From: JAAYUK01 sp964392915
GTDB lineage: Bacteria; Nitrospirota; Thermodesulfovibrionia; Thermodesulfovibrionales; Dissulfurispiraceae
NCBI GenBank assembly: GCA_964392915.1
Contig: CAYMRS010000007.1
Span: forward strand, 21,077-85,076
Direction of reading: 5' to 3'
Length of the DNA stretch: 64,000 nucleotides
Below are positions 61,925-64,000 of the stretch, in pieces. Position 1 is the stretch's first letter; the number at the start of each line of letters is the position of its first letter. Below the pieces are notes generated by a model. It saw only the letters and a list, made by a program, of their open reading frames with translations, did not search any database and was not told the origin of the DNA. The position numbers and the translations under genes are program-made.

Positions 61925-64000
61925 ATGCCTGTTGACCCGACAGCCGGAAAATCGTTTCCTCTCGGACCGAAGGTGACCCCGGACGGAGTGAATTTTTCGC
62001 TCTATTCGGATAAAAGCTCGACTGTGGAGCTTCTTTTTTTTGATCATGCAGAGGCTTCCCGGCCCGCGCGGGTCATTACGCTCGATCCCCGCAAAAACAG
62101 GACTCACCACTACTGGCACGTCTTTGTGCCGGGCATCGTCAGCGGACAGATATACGGATATCGTGCGTTCGGACCTCACGCGCCGGAATCAGGGCTGCGC
62201 TTCGACCACGAAAAAGTCCTGCTCGATCCCTATGCGCGGGGCATTGCGATTCCAGCCCGCTATGATCGATCCGCTGCTTACCGCCCCGGAGACAATACCC
62301 CTTTTGCGATGAAAAGCGTTGTCGCCGATTTGTCCGCATACGACTGGCAAGGCGATGAGCCGCTGCGGCGGGCTTTTTCAAAGACGATTATTTATGAACT
62401 GCATGTCGGCGGATTCACGATGAATCCGAACTCCGGCGTTGCGCCCGAAAAACGCGGGACATTCGCCGGTCTTGTCGAAAAGATTCCCTATCTGCAGAAT
62501 CTCGGGATAACTGCGGTAGAGCTTCTGCCGACCTATCAGTTCGACCGGCAGGATGCGCCCCCCGGCCTTCTGAACTACTGGGGATACAGCCCCATATCCT
62601 TTTTCACGCCGCACCGGCAGTACAGCTCCCGGCAGGATCTGCTCGGCCCGCTTGATGAGTTTCGCGACATGGTGAAAGCCCTCCACCGCGCCGGCATCGA
62701 AGTCATACTCGATGTCGTCTACAATCACACGGCTGAAGGGGATGCGAACGGCCCGACGTTCTGCTATCGCGGCATCGCCAATGACACCTACTATATTCTG
62801 GAACCGGACAGTGCCGGATATACGAACTTCAGCGGGTGCGGCAACACGCTGAATGCGAACCACGCTGTTGTCAGAAAGCTGATACTCGACAGCCTCCGCT
62901 TCTGGGTAAGCGAGATGCATGTCGACGGATTTCGCTTTGACCTCGCCTCGATTCTCTCCCGCGATGAAGACGGCAATCCTCTGCAAAACCCGCCGGTCGT
63001 GCTTTCAATAGATTCCGATCCGGTTCTGGCCGGGACCAAGCTTATTGCCGAGGCATGGGATGCCGCCGGGCTCTATCAGGTCGGAAACTTTGTCGGTGAA
63101 TTCTGGCAGGAGTGGAACGGGCAGTTTCGCGACGATGTGAGAGGCTTTTTCCGCGGAGAGCCGGGTACTGTGTCGCGCCTTGCCGCCCGCCTTTTCGGCA
63201 GTCCCGATATATACGGGCACGAAGAGCGCGGCCCGGAACAGAGTATTAATTTCGTCACGTGCCACGACGGCTTTACCCTGAACGACCTTGTTTCCTATAA
63301 CTATAAGCATAATGATGCGAACCGGGAGAACAGCCGCGACGGCAGCGACGCAAATCTGAGCTGGAACTGCGGCGTTGAAGGACCGTCCGACGACCCCGCA
63401 GTGGAGAGCCTGCGAGTCCGCCAGATAAAAAACTTCCTTGCCGCAACGCTGCTCTCGGTCGGAACTCCCATGCTGCTCATGGGCGATGAGATGCGCAGGA
63501 CACAGCTCGGAAACAACAACGCGTATTGTCACGACAGCGAATTTAACTGGATGGACTGGTCGCTGCTCGAAAAACATGGCGGCATCCATCGCTTCGTGCA
63601 ATTGCTCATCGCGCAACGGCTGGAAAGCGATCACGCAAGGATAGACCTCGGCTTCAGTCTCAATGAGCTTATCTGGCATGCCGAAGTGCAGTGGCACGGA
63701 GTGCGCCTGAACCGGCCCGACTGGAGCGACCACTCGCACAGCATAGCGTTTTCAGTCCGGAGCCTGATGCGCGGCTTCATGTTCCATTGCATGATGAACG
63801 CCTACTGGGAGCCACTTGCCTTTGAGCTGCCGCGGGATGAAGCAGGGATGGGCTGGCAGCGTGTCATCGATACTTCGCTGCCGTCTCCCGATGATATTGT
63901 TTCCTGGGGCTCGGCGCCGTTCATCAGGCATCATGCGTATACTGTTCAGCCCCGCTCCCTCGTTATGCTCTTTTCCCGCGTTCAGGAGGAACCGGAATCG
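61925..64000 (+). CDS. glgX: Glycogen debranching enzyme GlgX, 3' end outside window
   Basis: The frame is open from ATG 61925 to the window end (about 692 residues). A GH13 isoamylase/GlgX: N-terminal CBM48 (PLGPKVTPDGVNFSLYSDKSSTVELLFFD), then the barrel with VILDVVYNHTAEG (region I), VDGFRFDLASIL (nucleophile Asp), IAEAWDAAG (acid Glu) and NFVTCHDGFTLNDLVSYNYKHNDAN (transition-state Asp). MGDEMRRTQLGNNNAYCHDSEFNWMDW is typical GlgX. It hydrolyses alpha-1,6 branches of phosphorylase-trimmed glycogen. AAGGGAG precedes the start by 6 nt. It is divergent from the signalling operon. Confidence 0.95.
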   Translation, partial: MPVDPTAGKSFPLGPKVTPDGVNFSLYSDKSSTVELLFFDHAEASRPARVITLDPRKNRTHHYWHVFVPGIVSGQIYGYRAFGPHAPESGLRFDHEKVLLDPYARGIAIPARYDRSAAYRPGDNTPFAMKSVVADLSAYDWQGDEPLRRAFSKTIIYELHVGGFTMNPNSGVAPEKRGTFAGLVEKIPYLQNLGITAVELLPTYQFDRQDAPPGLLNYWGYSPISFFTPHRQYSSRQDLLGPLDEFRDMVKALHRAGIEVILDVVYNHTAEGDANGPTFCYRGIANDTYYILEPDSAGYTNFSGCGNTLNANHAVVRKLILDSLRFWVSEMHVDGFRFDLASILSRDEDGNPLQNPPVVLSIDSDPVLAGTKLIAEAWDAAGLYQVGNFVGEFWQEWNGQFRDDVRGFFRGEPGTVSRLAARLFGSPDIYGHEERGPEQSINFVTCHDGFTLNDLVSYNYKHNDANRENSRDGSDANLSWNCGVEGPSDDPAVESLRVRQIKNFLAATLLSVGTPMLLMGDEMRRTQLGNNNAYCHDSEFNWMDWSLLEKHGGIHRFVQLLIAQRLESDHARIDLGFSLNELIWHAEVQWHGVRLNRPDWSDHSHSIAFSVRSLMRGFMFHCMMNAYWEPLAFELPRDEAGMGWQRVIDTSLPSPDDIVSWGSAPFIRHHAYTVQPRSLVMLFSRVQEEPES

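Noticed and set aside
62378..63739. Two minus-strand ORFs of 202 and 244 residues
   Set aside because: Antisense to glgX, whose GH13 motifs are continuous on the plus strand.
1..64000. tRNA, rRNA, CRISPR, insertion sequences, phage genes, classic riboswitches
   Set aside because: Reading all intergenic stretches by eye gave no cloverleaf, array, transposase or known aptamer; a covariance search was not possible.

Overview
The window is a compact bacterial chromosome segment with moderate-to-high GC and mostly tight, often 1-4 nt overlapping genes. I see no rRNA, tRNA, CRISPR array, insertion sequence or phage genes. The gene set points to an anaerobic, Gram-negative (outer-membrane) bacterium: a four-subunit pyruvate:ferredoxin oxidoreductase, an anaerobe-style biotin synthase, a pimeloyl-CoA synthetase (BioW), alpha-2-macroglobulin plus PbpC, LolD/MacB-type export and peptidoglycan recycling. 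Together with the very large number of PAS/Cache histidine kinases this would fit Nitrospirota or a Desulfobacterota relative. That placement is an inference and was not tested.

Layout. 1-6916: 5'-truncated alpha-2-macroglobulin gene translationally coupled to pbpC. 6989-11084 (minus strand): an unknown protein, a periplasmic TPR protein, then a LapA-like membrane protein and a radical SAM/SPASM enzyme followed by an unannotated 20-33 residue Cys-rich peptide ORF and a very strong terminator. 11169-17139: peptidoglycan recycling genes (NagZ, AmpG-like permease, DUF1460 amidase-like protein, NagA-like deacetylase) and an M48/TPR lipoprotein protease. 17240-18533: acylphosphatase and bioB. 18689-19297: remnant of a hybrid histidine kinase. 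19306-25905 (minus): ysxC, a four-gene MacAB/Lol-like ABC exporter, a CAP-domain protein and corA. 26083-27767: bioW and a lipid kinase. 27771-30781 (minus): porCDAB. 31390-32736 (minus): citrate synthase. 32974-41595: release-factor-like protein, ArsA-like ATPase cluster, zinc-ribbon protein, UvrD/Rep helicase, RlmL-like methyltransferase, DEAD-box helicase and a solute-binding protein. 41725-44925: carB. 45132-45294: a promoter running into a highly structured palindromic element. 45421-45657: internally deleted chemoreceptor. 45681-48257: hybrid kinase. 48339-61742 (minus): an apparent eight-gene signalling operon of four kinases and four receiver proteins, two of them HD-GYP. 61925-64000: glgX, truncated by the window end.

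How the genes work together. Central carbon flow is represented by Por and citrate synthase, storage glycogen by GlgX, and wall growth and recovery by PbpC, NagZ, AmpG and DUF1460/NagA-like. BioW and BioB imply biotin made from pimelate. The signalling block probably converts several sensory inputs into phosphorylation of stand-alone receivers whose only visible enzymatic output is cyclic-di-GMP hydrolysis.

The most interesting item is the LapA / radical SAM-SPASM / tiny TTTCKCKSSC-ending peptide cassette (9534-11084), a candidate ribosomally made, post-translationally modified peptide system. Second-tier items are the promoter-driven nested palindrome at 45132-45294, recent gene conversion between tandem kinase genes, two decayed signalling genes, and a recurrent pattern of promoters placed so close to the ATG that the mRNAs should be leaderless.
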